From positions 129,001 to 193,000 of the forward strand of contig NZ_JAAKDW010000006.1 in the NCBI RefSeq assembly GCF_011038845.1: DNA of 64,000 nt. Direction: 5' to 3'. Position 1 is the first letter of the stretch. Every line of letters starts with the position of its first letter. This document shows positions 48,640 through 57,954 of this stretch, piece after piece. Position numbers and translations under genes: made by a program. The stretch is from Enterococcus sp. ZJ1622 (GTDB lineage: Bacteria > Bacillota > Bacilli > Lactobacillales > Enterococcaceae). The notes beneath the pieces were generated by a model. That model was not told the origin of the DNA. It saw only the letters and a program-made list of their open reading frames with translations, and searched no databases.

Positions 48640-49200
48640 ATGGCATTCATTAAATTGATTTTTTCTATTCTTTCTCTGGCTATATTAATTACTATGATTA
48701 TTAGTTTTATTATGATAATGAAATTTACAATAGTACAGCACAGATTGAACTTTAGGAAAAAACAATATATAAAGGAAAAATTTCCTGAACTGACAAAGAA
48801 AGATTTACAATATCGTCAAATTAAAATAGGCAACTATCAGCAACTATATCTTAATAGTGACTTCAAATACAAACTTCAAATGACTGCTCTAGTCGGTTCA
48901 TTCATAGGGATGATAGCGATATTTATAATTGCATTATTTACAAAAGATGGAAATCTATCGTTGTTGCTATTGTCTCTTACTTTCTGTTTGATTTCTATTT
49001 TTATATTGACGCAGCCTAGTTTAGAGGAACGAAATCGTTTTTGGAATGATTATTTAGAAGAACATCCAGATAATCCCTTGAAAGTTTCTCTAATGCCGTT
49101 AGAATTTGCTGAAAAAGCTTATGATAATGAGAAAAAATTAGGTATTTATTCCCTTGTTTTTGCTGTATCGCTTTTTATAGTTTTATTTGTGGGAAATTAG
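48640..49200 (+). CDS. Membrane protein, island paralogue family (copy 2)
   Basis: A 186-residue protein with an N-terminal helix, FPELTKKDLQYRQIK at about residues 48-62, two central helices (residues about 85-125), WNDYLEEHPDNPLKVSLMP near residues 134-152 and a C-terminal helix. It shares its layout and both motifs with copies 1 and 3. GAGGTG precedes ATG 48640. It is followed by its own terminator at 49277-49312. Function unknown. Confidence 0.75.
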   Translation: MAFIKLIFSILSLAILITMIISFIMIMKFTIVQHRLNFRKKQYIKEKFPELTKKDLQYRQIKIGNYQQLYLNSDFKYKLQMTALVGSFIGMIAIFIIALFTKDGNLSLLLLSLTFCLISIFILTQPSLEERNRFWNDYLEEHPDNPLKVSLMPLEFAEKAYDNEKKLGIYSLVFAVSLFIVLFVGN

Positions 49201-49276
49201 GAATCGTTTGTTTTTATACAAGTATAAAAAGAAACGATAAGTTTAGTTGTTAGTCAATAACCTCATATTTAAAATG

Positions 49277-49312
49277 AAAAGCCAAGCAGGGTCTACTTTA
49301 CTTGGCTTTTTT
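49277..49312 (+). terminator. Terminator after paralogue copy 2
   Basis: AAAAGCCAAG pairs with CTTGGCTTTT. It is similar in sequence to the terminator after copy 3 at 50074-50109, so the duplicated block included it. Confidence 0.8.
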
Positions 49313-49432
49313 GTTTTGATAAACAAATCCTATTAATTATTTTTTGTCTAGCCCTAATCTAAACAAGCATTCACTGATACTTAATGTTTCCTAGGTAGAA
49401 TAAGCGTTAATAAAAAATAATGAGGTGAATAC

Positions 49433-49993
49433 ATGGAATTTACTGAAACGAATTTTCCTTTCCTTATGATCATTATGTGCATTAGTCTTTTCAGGATCAT
49501 ACAACTTCGTATCTCGACTGTAAAACTATTGAGTAAAAGAATAACAGAAGTAAAAAGTAAGTACCCTGAATTAACAAAGAAACATCTAAAGTATCGACAG
49601 AATCAAATAGTCAAGTATCAACGTGTGCATTTTAATAGTAAACTTAGAAACATCTCTCAAAGTATTCTTTCTTTTGGTACAATAATAGGGATTATAGGAG
49701 CACTTTTTATTCTCATCTTCACTAAAACGATTGCTTTATCCTGTTTGCTTTTGGCTCTCAGTGGCTATTTCGTATCTGTTCTTCTATTGAGTCGACCTAG
49801 TATGAACGAGTCCTATATTTTCTGGAATAATTATTTAGAAAGAAATCCGGATAATCCTTTAAAAATCGTTCTCTTGCCGAAAGAACAGGCTGAAAGATTG
49901 TTTAAAAATGAAAGAAAGATAGGATGGTATCTTGCAATCGTAGCTACTGTATTTGGTATATTTAGTTTCTTTGCTTCAAACCTTAATTTATGA
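49433..49993 (+). CDS. Membrane protein, island paralogue family (copy 3)
   Basis: A 186-residue protein with the same plan as copies 1 and 2: N-terminal helix, YPELTKKHLKYRQNQ, two central helices, WNNYLERNPDNPLKIVLLP and a final helix. GAGGTG precedes ATG 49433. It is the copy nearest to the toxin-like gene and in the same orientation. Function unknown; an immunity role is only a hypothesis. Confidence 0.75.
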   Translation: MEFTETNFPFLMIIMCISLFRIIQLRISTVKLLSKRITEVKSKYPELTKKHLKYRQNQIVKYQRVHFNSKLRNISQSILSFGTIIGIIGALFILIFTKTIALSCLLLALSGYFVSVLLLSRPSMNESYIFWNNYLERNPDNPLKIVLLPKEQAERLFKNERKIGWYLAIVATVFGIFSFFASNLNL

Positions 49994-50650
49994 AACGGTC
50001 ATATGTGATGTACGAGCCTTGTTAAATCATTGAAGTACACTAGGTAAAAGTGTGTTATAAAAAATCATATACAAAAAGCCTAGCAAGATATACTCTGTTG
50101 GGCTTTTTTGTAATATTGTACTGTATTTGAAATCAAAAAAAACAGTTTTATCAGCCGTTTATATTATTCTGTGTCACCTTGATTTAACTTTTTGCATGTG
50201 ATTGCTCCTCGAGTTTCTTTCATTTAGTCCAGAACATATCCTCTCCAGAACTTTCTTATTTTTCTACCTACCCAATGAATCAGAACTGTTAAATTTTTTT
50301 CTTTTACATTGGCAAAGCGATGTTATCCTAAATGTTCGTCAATACGATCACTCTAGTAAAACTGGTTTGAGTGATTGGTATGTGTCATTTTAGAGAACAG
50401 AAAATGTCAAAAATTTAGAGTGATTTGTCCCTCTTTTTGTAATACAATCAAAAAAAGAGAACATAAAAAAACAAATAAAAAGAAAACGCATGATGTTTTA
50501 TGAAGAGATTAGATTTATAAAACAGAGGGTTCTAATCAAGTAACGCATACTAGTTCGAGTGATTGAAAAATAACAATGAAAATCGAACGTGCAGATCTAA
50601 AGTAATGAGACGGCCTTTTCTAGTAATTAAAATCGAAGGAGTGAAATGCA
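49994..50650. other. 657-base gap before the toxin-like gene (terminator and probable promoter region)
   Basis: It contains the copy 3 terminator (AAAAAGCC with GGCTTTTTT, 50074-50109). A 63-codon frame at 50202-50393 has no ribosome site and is not called. The toxin-like gene has AAGGAG at 50636-50641, 9 bases before ATG 50651. I see no convincing promoter. Confidence 0.5.
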
Positions 50651-53600
50651 ATGCCAAATGACATCGACCAACACAGAGCTAAAGTGGGGAAGTACACGAG
50701 TGAAACACAGACTCCATTTGGACTAGGACGCAACCAAAGAGTATTAAATGAGCTTGCTGCAAGCATGGGACAACGACCAACAAGGGAAGGTCTTAAGACT
50801 TTCAACGGGTATCTCTATGTCTATAGTATTTTGAGTGCGCTTGCAATGCCGGAACCCACACCAAATCAGTCTAAGAACACTCAGAAGTCTTCGCGTTCTA
50901 CTCATAGGAGACAAGAAACGCCAGCGAATACGACAAGACATCTTCATTCAGAAAAACTACCCCACAATCAGTTTGTCACGTTGACAGATGCAGCACGGCA
51001 ATGGAGCCTTGAGATCCATCAGTTAGCACAAGGAATTTCGACATTTTCGGACCATCTGCCAGAAAAAACGACGGAGTATCAGAGCGAACAAGGTGTAGGA
51101 AAGAAGAAACGCAAGCGATCAAGTTTCAGAAACATTCGTCAGACGGCGATCACTGAATCGCAGAAGCTGAATGATGACCGATCAGATGGAACAAGCCAAG
51201 TCGCTCCATCATCTTCTAAACACCCAAATAAAAGTATTTCTTTTTCTGGTAAAGACGCTGCCGACAACCTCATAAAGACTTTTCAAGCTTCATTTGAAGA
51301 AACACAAAAGCAAAGTGGTATGGCTCAAGAAGAGACCATACAGCCAATCGAAAAAGCTTTTTGGGAAGATCTAGCTACGACCTTTTACAACTTTTTCAGT
51401 CGATTCGAACACACGCCCTACAAAGACAAGCAAGCAGAAGTGTCAAGGAGTCCAGTGATGGATCATTTTATCAACTTGATGGAGCGAACATTTTCCGCTG
51501 ATCCAACCCCGATAAACCAAGAGAGAACTCAAAAAAGCGGATCTGTTTTGAAACAAGAAGAAGTGCCCTTTTCTGGACAGCTTTGGCAGTTAACGAGTGA
51601 ACTGGGAACTCTATTCAGTGGGTTTGTCCAAAGCTTGGATGTAATCCAACACTTAGGCGCAGAAGCTGTGCCGATTTCTGAGAAACAATACACTACACCA
51701 GATAAAAATGTGCCGACGTCTGTCCCAGTTTCGGACGGAGCGATAGAGCAGCGAGGCAATCAGCTAGAAAGCACAACTTTATCTACTATTGATCTTGAGA
51801 CAGAACAAGTCCATTATATCAATGAAACGATCGTAACGGATCAGCTGCCTGCCATACGTTATCAGGAACCACTACCGGTCTTCTTTTATGATCGTGCCCT
51901 TTTTCAGAGAAAAAATGAAACGAGCCACGTGAATAAGAAACTGAAAGAATTCTTCGTGAAAGAAAAAATGGCGAACGACACCACTCCTGACAGTGAACTG
52001 CCAGAAATTGCTGAAAAATGGATGGGAGATAAAGATCTAGATAAATTGGGTCAATTGGAAAGGAAACATTTTTTGGCGTACACGCTCCTTAAAAATTATG
52101 GAATGGAAAACGTGCGGTGGGGAGAATTCATCTCGGCCAGTAAATTACAGGATATCTTTCTGCAGTGGAAGACCAATACGTGGTTAGAAGATTATACGTA
52201 CAAAGAAATCACTGAAAAGACGAGCCAGTATGACCTGTCAGAAACAGAACCTGTCCTTGTCACTTCTTTTAACGAATACCAAAAAGAAAGCAAACAATTA
52301 TTCAGTGAATTTATCAATGATTTACCAAGGACAATACCCAAAACCGAGGAAATCTCGCCCATTTATTATAGCGAAGAGCTGTTTGAAGCACGTGAAAAAA
52401 CAGAAAAAGTGAATGAAGAAGTTTGGTCCCATCTTGTTAATCAAGATTTCGTGAAGGATATCCAAACGCGAAGGGAACTGGTCCAAAAGTTACAAGGATG
52501 GATTCTTTCAGGAGGAAATTACGAGACCATCTTAGAAAGACAACGGCAAGCCGCTGAGGTGATTTGTCAAGAATACGGGATAACAGTATTAAATATGACG
52601 CCAATCGAGGCACGGCTTTATTTGCTGCAATGGGAAAACAACAATGCACAAGCAGGTTACAGCTTTAGAAGATCCAGTGAACATGAGAATCAGGAAGTGG
52701 GCGAAAATACGACAAATAAAGCAGTTGAGACGGTATTTATCGAGCAAGAAATCGCGGCATTTCTGCAGGAAAATGACATCGAAGTCCCATTGTCAAATAA
52801 GAAACTACTTCCTGAACTTGATGAGAATCAAAAAGAGAAGCAACGTGAAAAAATCGCCTCTTTTTTGACTGGACAAGGAATTGCTTGTGAAAATCATGAA
52901 CCGCAACAGCTGATCAAAGGAATCACACGCTGGTTCTTTCTTGAGGGATCAACTACAGAACCAGCTACTTCTGCCAGTACAGCACTTGAGGAGATAACTA
53001 CGGAGCCAAACACTTCTGATAGCGCAGAACTTGAAGAAACGGTCTCGGAGACATCATACGTTGTCAAATTCAAACAATTAGCCAACATTATCCTTGGCAA
53101 GAAGGAAGAGGAGTCTATCTCAGAAGAAGAGGCTAGTGGCATTGTGACTCGTTGGATAATAGAGCAGGAGAGCGATAGACGATCTTCCACTGCCTTACCT
53201 GACACATCAAGAGCAAAACGATCTTTAGCTACGCAGACATCTGCACAAAAGGATGATCTATGGCAATCCCCAAAGCTGATGAGCCGAGTAGAACATTTTT
53301 TTCAGGAACAAGGGGTGTTATCTGAGAATCCAACAAAAGAAAAACGACTGATTGCCATGGCCAAGTGGCTCTTACACCAGGAGGACGCCGTTCTTCGGAC
53401 AGACAGGATGCATATGTTTGCTCAAGTGATTTTGAATGAATTGAACCTTTATGGTGGTAAGCATGAAGAGAAAATCTCAGATAAAGATGCAGAAACAACA
53501 GTGATGAAGTGGTTATTTGAGAACGTTTTGGGATGCTCACTCGAAGAACATATAGCCAGAACAATGGTTACGACACCCGATCCTTCTAAGCTTGCTGTCA

Positions 53601-56092
53601 ACCAGTTGAAAGCACAGCTTGAGTACAGTCCATATGAGGCGGGTTTGTCGTTTGATCATTTGCCATTGAAAGAGAAGATTGGGGCATTTACATTCAAGAA
53701 GCTATGGGAAGCAGCACTCGAACAAACACTGCCGAGCTTATTTCAATCAGATGATAATAACAGCAAGAAGTTGATTTCTGATCAAAAACTACTTATGCGT
53801 TTGACAGGTACAAAGCTGCTAGAACGCGAAGAGTATCGCACAAAAATCAGTGAATCCGAAAAAGAATTCTTAGGAGCCGCATTCTTGGACAGCGTAGTTG
53901 AGAAAAAGGAGCTCAGCTTCGAAGAGCTACAGGCGATTTTTATGCCTGCTTTACTTGTGACAGCACAACTGGAACCAGAGCGACTACGTGAAGCTTTGAT
54001 CAAAGGGACCTACAAAGAAGTAGCTCTCAGCACTTTTATCAGTTATTGGCAAAAAGGTTATTTCAAGTTGGTAGAAAAGCAAGAAACGATCGATGATTTA
54101 TTTCAAGCTTATCAAGAAGCAACACTGAAATGGCGTCGGAAACAGATGTTGGCAGAAGAAACGGTTCGTGAGTGTTACAAATCTAACGCACCGATTAAAG
54201 GGAATCCGCCGCCGCTATTGGTATATTACGGCGCGCTATCTGTGACTAAAACAGATGCTATTGCTCGCTATATAAGCGGAGGTCATCCTTGTCCGACAGC
54301 GCACTGGGAAGTTCCTAATTTAGACGAATGGTATAAAGAATCGACTGGAAAGGTGGCAGATGCTTATTCCAGATTGGATACAAAGCTGATCGAGCTTGCG
54401 TTAGAATCTATGGATCCAGATGAATCCCAGTTTCTTTTTTCAGCAGAGACTCAGATCTATGAGGCATCTGCAAAAATAAAAAGAACAAATTTCAAGCGTA
54501 TTCCTATTATTGGATTGGGGGGAGATATCCAATATAAACTAGAACCGATTTATACGGATGTCAATCTGAAGAAGACCGAACTGTTTGTAGGTAAATGTGG
54601 GGATGAAGAACGAGTGTACGGGTTGAAAAAACTGGAAAATGAGGGCGGATATGTCGTTTATCGCGTAGATCAAGACCCGTCATTATACGTCAAATATCAG
54701 TTGTTCGAAATAAATAGATATGAGCCGCCATATGATACATTCTCTCTTAACATGACTCCAAATAGTGATCGATTCAAATATATGGATTCCCAAAGTATTG
54801 AGGAGGGGAAGTCATCGGTATTTGCGTTAAGGTTCAGTGACAAACACAGACGCGAACTGTATGACAAACTTTATCAGACAGGAGATGAAAAAACGCCCAC
54901 AGAAAAAGTGCTTGATGCACTCACACATGTCATCCCTTTTTATGATTGTGTGACAGGAATCATCGAAAAAGATGTTGGAAAAGCAGTGCCTTCTTGTCTG
55001 ATCGATGTTGTTTTATTGATTCCAGTAGTAGGAGAGGCTGTTGCACTCAGTACGAAATTTGGGCTGGGTGTGGCACGAGCGATTGCACGAGGTGGCATAA
55101 GAAGTGCTTTACGAAACAGCGGTCATTTTCTTCCTACCTCCGCTGAATTAGGGAATCTTGGGATTAGTATGGCACGTTATCTTGATCCAGGTTTCGAACT
55201 AGTAGCCGACGGAAGTAAACTGATGACGCAAGGATTAACGAAACTGAGCACTAAAGTTCAAAGTAAAGAAGCCAAAACCCTTTTAGGAAAGCTAGAAAAA
55301 TTGGAGAAAGAAACGCCGATTGTTCCTGAATCTATCGTGATGGCTCACTTACCTAGAAATGGACCGGAGATCCCTGTGAAACGTGTGTCCGATCATTTAT
55401 ATGTACGGGTGACGAATCTGCAAACAGGGGATACTTTCGGGGATTACTATCTGTTGAAAAACAACCAGTTAGAAGTGTTTAAAGGGCCGATCTCGTTTTC
55501 AGAAGAACAGAAACGACTGATCGATATCGTGGCAATCAAAATAAAGGACAATCAGAAAGTGATCGATGAAAAAAATCTAAACCCTGCGGCTTATGGCGAA
55601 GGGCGGGTCAGGACGGTATTAGAAGAAGGGAAGCCGGACCAATTCTTGATAAAAATGAACGATCAATGGGTTTCTGTTAGAGAAACGCCAATCGAGGGAC
55701 ATGGTGTGCGTTATGATGCGAAGATTGGCGAAGAATTGTTTCCTGTAAACTTTAATGGGATGGAATGGTATTTCGAAGCAAAGACATCCCCCTTTATGGC
55801 AGAGGAAGTCCGTACAAGCATCGGAAAACAGCTTGAGAAGTTCGAAACTAGACAAGATCCAATGAGCCTTTCTGCACCAGATGAACGAGGATTGATACGA
55901 GATGTTTCAGGAAGAACCTATATCAAGATAGAAGACCACTATGTGCCGCTCATCTTATTGGATAAGGAAGCTGGACGATATCATTTAGTAAAAAAAAACG
56001 TGAATGAGCCAATGACGATTTTGAGATTCCATCCAGAAACTGGTCAATTCCATGTGGAAACCCCTTTGGAGAAAAAGCTGTGGCAGGAATAA
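50651..56092 (+). CDS. Giant toxin-like protein, N-terminal 1813 residues (ends at in-frame TAA)
   Basis: The protein has no signal peptide or cysteine-rich repeats. After a polar, low-complexity N-terminal third come several helical modules of similar type (for example near residues 590-660, 700-770 and 870-960, each with a WL or WF near its end). Residues about 1160-1340 resemble the body of large dermonecrotic-type toxins. Residues about 1427-1480 (VIPFYDCVTGIIEKDVGKAV, then a DVVLLIPVVGEAVAL stretch) form a hydrophobic segment like translocation regions of such toxins. C-terminal beta-rich modules (YIKIEDHYVPLIL) follow. The frame continues past TAA 56090-56092 into the metallopeptidase-like part. 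Resemblance to Pseudomonas-type large toxins is from memory; function is inferred. Confidence 0.7.
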   Translation: MPNDIDQHRAKVGKYTSETQTPFGLGRNQRVLNELAASMGQRPTREGLKTFNGYLYVYSILSALAMPEPTPNQSKNTQKSSRSTHRRQETPANTTRHLHSEKLPHNQFVTLTDAARQWSLEIHQLAQGISTFSDHLPEKTTEYQSEQGVGKKKRKRSSFRNIRQTAITESQKLNDDRSDGTSQVAPSSSKHPNKSISFSGKDAADNLIKTFQASFEETQKQSGMAQEETIQPIEKAFWEDLATTFYNFFSRFEHTPYKDKQAEVSRSPVMDHFINLMERTFSADPTPINQERTQKSGSVLKQEEVPFSGQLWQLTSELGTLFSGFVQSLDVIQHLGAEAVPISEKQYTTPDKNVPTSVPVSDGAIEQRGNQLESTTLSTIDLETEQVHYINETIVTDQLPAIRYQEPLPVFFYDRALFQRKNETSHVNKKLKEFFVKEKMANDTTPDSELPEIAEKWMGDKDLDKLGQLERKHFLAYTLLKNYGMENVRWGEFISASKLQDIFLQWKTNTWLEDYTYKEITEKTSQYDLSETEPVLVTSFNEYQKESKQLFSEFINDLPRTIPKTEEISPIYYSEELFEAREKTEKVNEEVWSHLVNQDFVKDIQTRRELVQKLQGWILSGGNYETILERQRQAAEVICQEYGITVLNMTPIEARLYLLQWENNNAQAGYSFRRSSEHENQEVGENTTNKAVETVFIEQEIAAFLQENDIEVPLSNKKLLPELDENQKEKQREKIASFLTGQGIACENHEPQQLIKGITRWFFLEGSTTEPATSASTALEEITTEPNTSDSAELEETVSETSYVVKFKQLANIILGKKEEESISEEEASGIVTRWIIEQESDRRSSTALPDTSRAKRSLATQTSAQKDDLWQSPKLMSRVEHFFQEQGVLSENPTKEKRLIAMAKWLLHQEDAVLRTDRMHMFAQVILNELNLYGGKHEEKISDKDAETTVMKWLFENVLGCSLEEHIARTMVTTPDPSKLAVNQLKAQLEYSPYEAGLSFDHLPLKEKIGAFTFKKLWEAALEQTLPSLFQSDDNNSKKLISDQKLLMRLTGTKLLEREEYRTKISESEKEFLGAAFLDSVVEKKELSFEELQAIFMPALLVTAQLEPERLREALIKGTYKEVALSTFISYWQKGYFKLVEKQETIDDLFQAYQEATLKWRRKQMLAEETVRECYKSNAPIKGNPPPLLVYYGALSVTKTDAIARYISGGHPCPTAHWEVPNLDEWYKESTGKVADAYSRLDTKLIELALESMDPDESQFLFSAETQIYEASAKIKRTNFKRIPIIGLGGDIQYKLEPIYTDVNLKKTELFVGKCGDEERVYGLKKLENEGGYVVYRVDQDPSLYVKYQLFEINRYEPPYDTFSLNMTPNSDRFKYMDSQSIEEGKSSVFALRFSDKHRRELYDKLYQTGDEKTPTEKVLDALTHVIPFYDCVTGIIEKDVGKAVPSCLIDVVLLIPVVGEAVALSTKFGLGVARAIARGGIRSALRNSGHFLPTSAELGNLGISMARYLDPGFELVADGSKLMTQGLTKLSTKVQSKEAKTLLGKLEKLEKETPIVPESIVMAHLPRNGPEIPVKRVSDHLYVRVTNLQTGDTFGDYYLLKNNQLEVFKGPISFSEEQKRLIDIVAIKIKDNQKVIDEKNLNPAAYGEGRVRTVLEEGKPDQFLIKMNDQWVSVRETPIEGHGVRYDAKIGEELFPVNFNGMEWYFEAKTSPFMAEEVRTSIGKQLEKFETRQDPMSLSAPDERGLIRDVSGRTYIKIEDHYVPLILLDKEAGRYHLVKKNVNEPMTILRFHPETGQFHVETPLEKKLWQE
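56090..56092 (+). other. Single in-frame TAA separating the two parts of the giant gene
   Basis: TAA 56090 and the downstream frame (56093-57769) are in the same phase, so without this codon one protein of 2372 residues would be made. The 16 codons between the stop and TTG 56141 are also open. GAGGTG at 56094-56099 has no start codon at a suitable distance in this frame. One base change would restore the frame. Confidence 0.9.
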
Positions 56093-56140
56093 CGAGGTGT
56101 CAGAGAAGCAAGTTATATACAAACTGAAACAGCTAGTTCT

Positions 56141-57769
56141 TTGGAAAATTCATCAAAAATAGAATCGTTAAATCCAAAAATACAACTAAGTCCGTCGGAT
56201 TCAGGAGGAGAATCACAGCCAGGGCCATCAAAACCAGGGCCATCAAAACCAGGGTCATCAAAACCAGGAACATCAGGAACACAACTACAAAGAAAAAATA
56301 AAATTAATGGACTGCCTGTCATCCAAGATAGAGCTGATGAATGGAATAAGTTGAGACAAGCCAAGGTATGCCTTCCAAAACAAGCAAGAAAAGTGAATTC
56401 GAAGGAAAAACCTAAAGAATTATCTGGCTTCATCCCTACTCATCCTATCGAGATTGCAGATGAAACGTTTATTGATCGTGAGTTTCTTCAGTACACATGC
56501 AAACGTCTTAGCCCTCATCCTCAGAAGAAATTTCGGGTATTTGCGGGTCTTGATACAAGCAAGACACCAGATTTTATCAAACCATTTCAAGTCGAGCTTG
56601 CACTAGAATTTGAGAATGCGAAAAGCATATATGCCAATATGAAAAGAGTCTGCCAAAGGTTATCGAGAAAGAAAGCCATTTCTGACACTCGTGAAGGTGA
56701 ATACCTGATTCAAATGTTCGAATTGGTGAATGCGCCTAATCAAAAGCAGATATTGAAGAAAATTATCAAGAGACTACAATCCATAGCAGAAAAAGGAGAG
56801 CAGATCCTCCAAAAAACAGCAGATATTGGTTTTGAAAATGTTTGGATTGTGACTACTGATTTGAAATGGGACGATTTTTTAAAAAATTATGTGTCAGAGT
56901 TTCCAACAACTCAAATTACAAATGCGTTTGTATGCCCAGAAGATCCACAATGTAGAATATTCATTTTAGCAGACGCGTTCCATTTAAATCCTGATATAAT
57001 GCCAGATAAACAGTTAAGAAGAATTCCATTTGAGACGATCATACATGAAACAACACATCTTGGGTCAAGGACGGGTGATCTCTTAAAATACGAGAGAAGC
57101 CCAAGAAATTTTGCTAGTAGTGGGCGAGACATTCTAAATGATTACAAAGATAGATTTAATGATGTACTATCATCTTCTGGCTTTGAGAATTTCGTGGACC
57201 GATTAGCAGAATATCAGAAATTGCCGAAGCTATCGAAAGAAGCTGTGGCGAAAGCATTGACTTCTGATGAAGAGAAAATGAAAAAGAAAATGAATATGTT
57301 ACGAGCAAATTTACAAATTGAGGATGCGCAAATGGTTACGATGATTATCAGAGATCTTTCACAGGGAAGAGACTTTGACGCACGACCACGCGTGAGAAGA
57401 GACCTTGACAGCAAGAAATCAGAAGGGGACAAAGACAAAGGAATGATGTTTCTAAACTTGTCGCTAGGATTTTTGTTCAATCCAGAACAATACTCGTTAA
57501 GTCCTCACTTGAATAAGACACAAGGAAAAGCAGAGGTTGCCACAGAACATCCCATTTCACTTCATACGGAAGAGAGCACAAAGGATACTACAAATTCAAA
57601 AGGCGAAAAATTGGAGGAAACAAAGCAACTGCAAAAGAGAAGTCTATCAGATACAGTAAACAAGAGTAAAAATTTGAGCCATGCTGTCAATAACGACTTA
57701 CTCAAGCAAAACGCAGACAGGAATCAAAAAAAAGTTTCTCTTTCAGTTAATGCTTCGCTCAAAAAATAG
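56141..57769 (+). CDS. Toxin effector part: PGPSK-repeat linker and HExxH metallopeptidase-like domain
   Basis: The listed start TTG 56141 has no ribosome site and there is no in-frame ATG until about residue 168, so independent translation is doubtful; the frame is continuous with the upstream giant gene. Residues 27-46 are a hinge of PGPSK-type repeats. The zinc motif HETTH is at residues 302-306, followed by LGSRTGDLLKY, which recalls the GTxDxxYG element of aspzincin (M35-like) peptidases and would make Asp313 the third ligand. A basic and polar tail (RPRVRRDLDSKKSEGDKDKG onward) ends the protein. Base composition is more AT-rich than the N-terminal part. A strong terminator follows. Confidence 0.65.
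   Translation: MENSSKIESLNPKIQLSPSDSGGESQPGPSKPGPSKPGSSKPGTSGTQLQRKNKINGLPVIQDRADEWNKLRQAKVCLPKQARKVNSKEKPKELSGFIPTHPIEIADETFIDREFLQYTCKRLSPHPQKKFRVFAGLDTSKTPDFIKPFQVELALEFENAKSIYANMKRVCQRLSRKKAISDTREGEYLIQMFELVNAPNQKQILKKIIKRLQSIAEKGEQILQKTADIGFENVWIVTTDLKWDDFLKNYVSEFPTTQITNAFVCPEDPQCRIFILADAFHLNPDIMPDKQLRRIPFETIIHETTHLGSRTGDLLKYERSPRNFASSGRDILNDYKDRFNDVLSSSGFENFVDRLAEYQKLPKLSKEAVAKALTSDEEKMKKKMNMLRANLQIEDAQMVTMIIRDLSQGRDFDARPRVRRDLDSKKSEGDKDKGMMFLNLSLGFLFNPEQYSLSPHLNKTQGKAEVATEHPISLHTEESTKDTTNSKGEKLEETKQLQKRSLSDTVNKSKNLSHAVNNDLLKQNADRNQKKVSLSVNASLKK
56219..56276 (+). repeat. 15-bp tandem repeat encoding a PGPSK hinge
   Basis: CCAGGGCCATCAAAA is repeated about 3.7 times with small changes, encoding PGPSK, PGPSK, PGSSK, PGTSG. 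Such hinges separate delivery and effector domains. Confidence 0.9.
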
Positions 57770-57802
57770 AGTTATAACACATCAGCTGCTAATATTATGG
57801 AT

Positions 57803-57849
57803 GAACATCGAAGATAAGATGATGGATCTTCTTATCTTCGATGTTTTTT
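57803..57849 (+). terminator. Strong terminator after the giant gene
   Basis: AACATCGAAGATAAG pairs perfectly with CTTATCTTCGATGTT and is followed by T. Confidence 0.92.
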
Positions 57850-57876
57850 GTGATTCTAAGCTGTGGCTAGCGAACA

Positions 57877-57920
57877 TAAAAAGCTTATCCGGACTGTCTT
57901 TTGACAGGAGCCAGATAAGC
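57877..57920 (-). terminator. Terminator of the potassium transporter gene (minus strand)
   Basis: On the minus strand GCTTATCTGGCTCCTGTC pairs with GACAGTCCGGATAAGC and is followed by TTTTT. Confidence 0.75.
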
Positions 57921-57954
57921 GTATCAGAGAGAAGCTTTGTAGCTATCTTCATTT

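Noticed and set aside
50202-50393. 63-codon frame before the toxin-like gene
   Set aside because: No ribosome site, composition expected by chance in AT-rich DNA.
44358-50650. Prophage or transposon
   Set aside because: No integrase, transposase, terminal repeats or phage structural genes were seen.
56093-56140. Re-initiation site for the effector part using GAGGTG at 56094
   Set aside because: No ATG, GTG or TTG in the right frame lies at a workable distance; the first candidate, TTG 56141, is more than 40 bases away.
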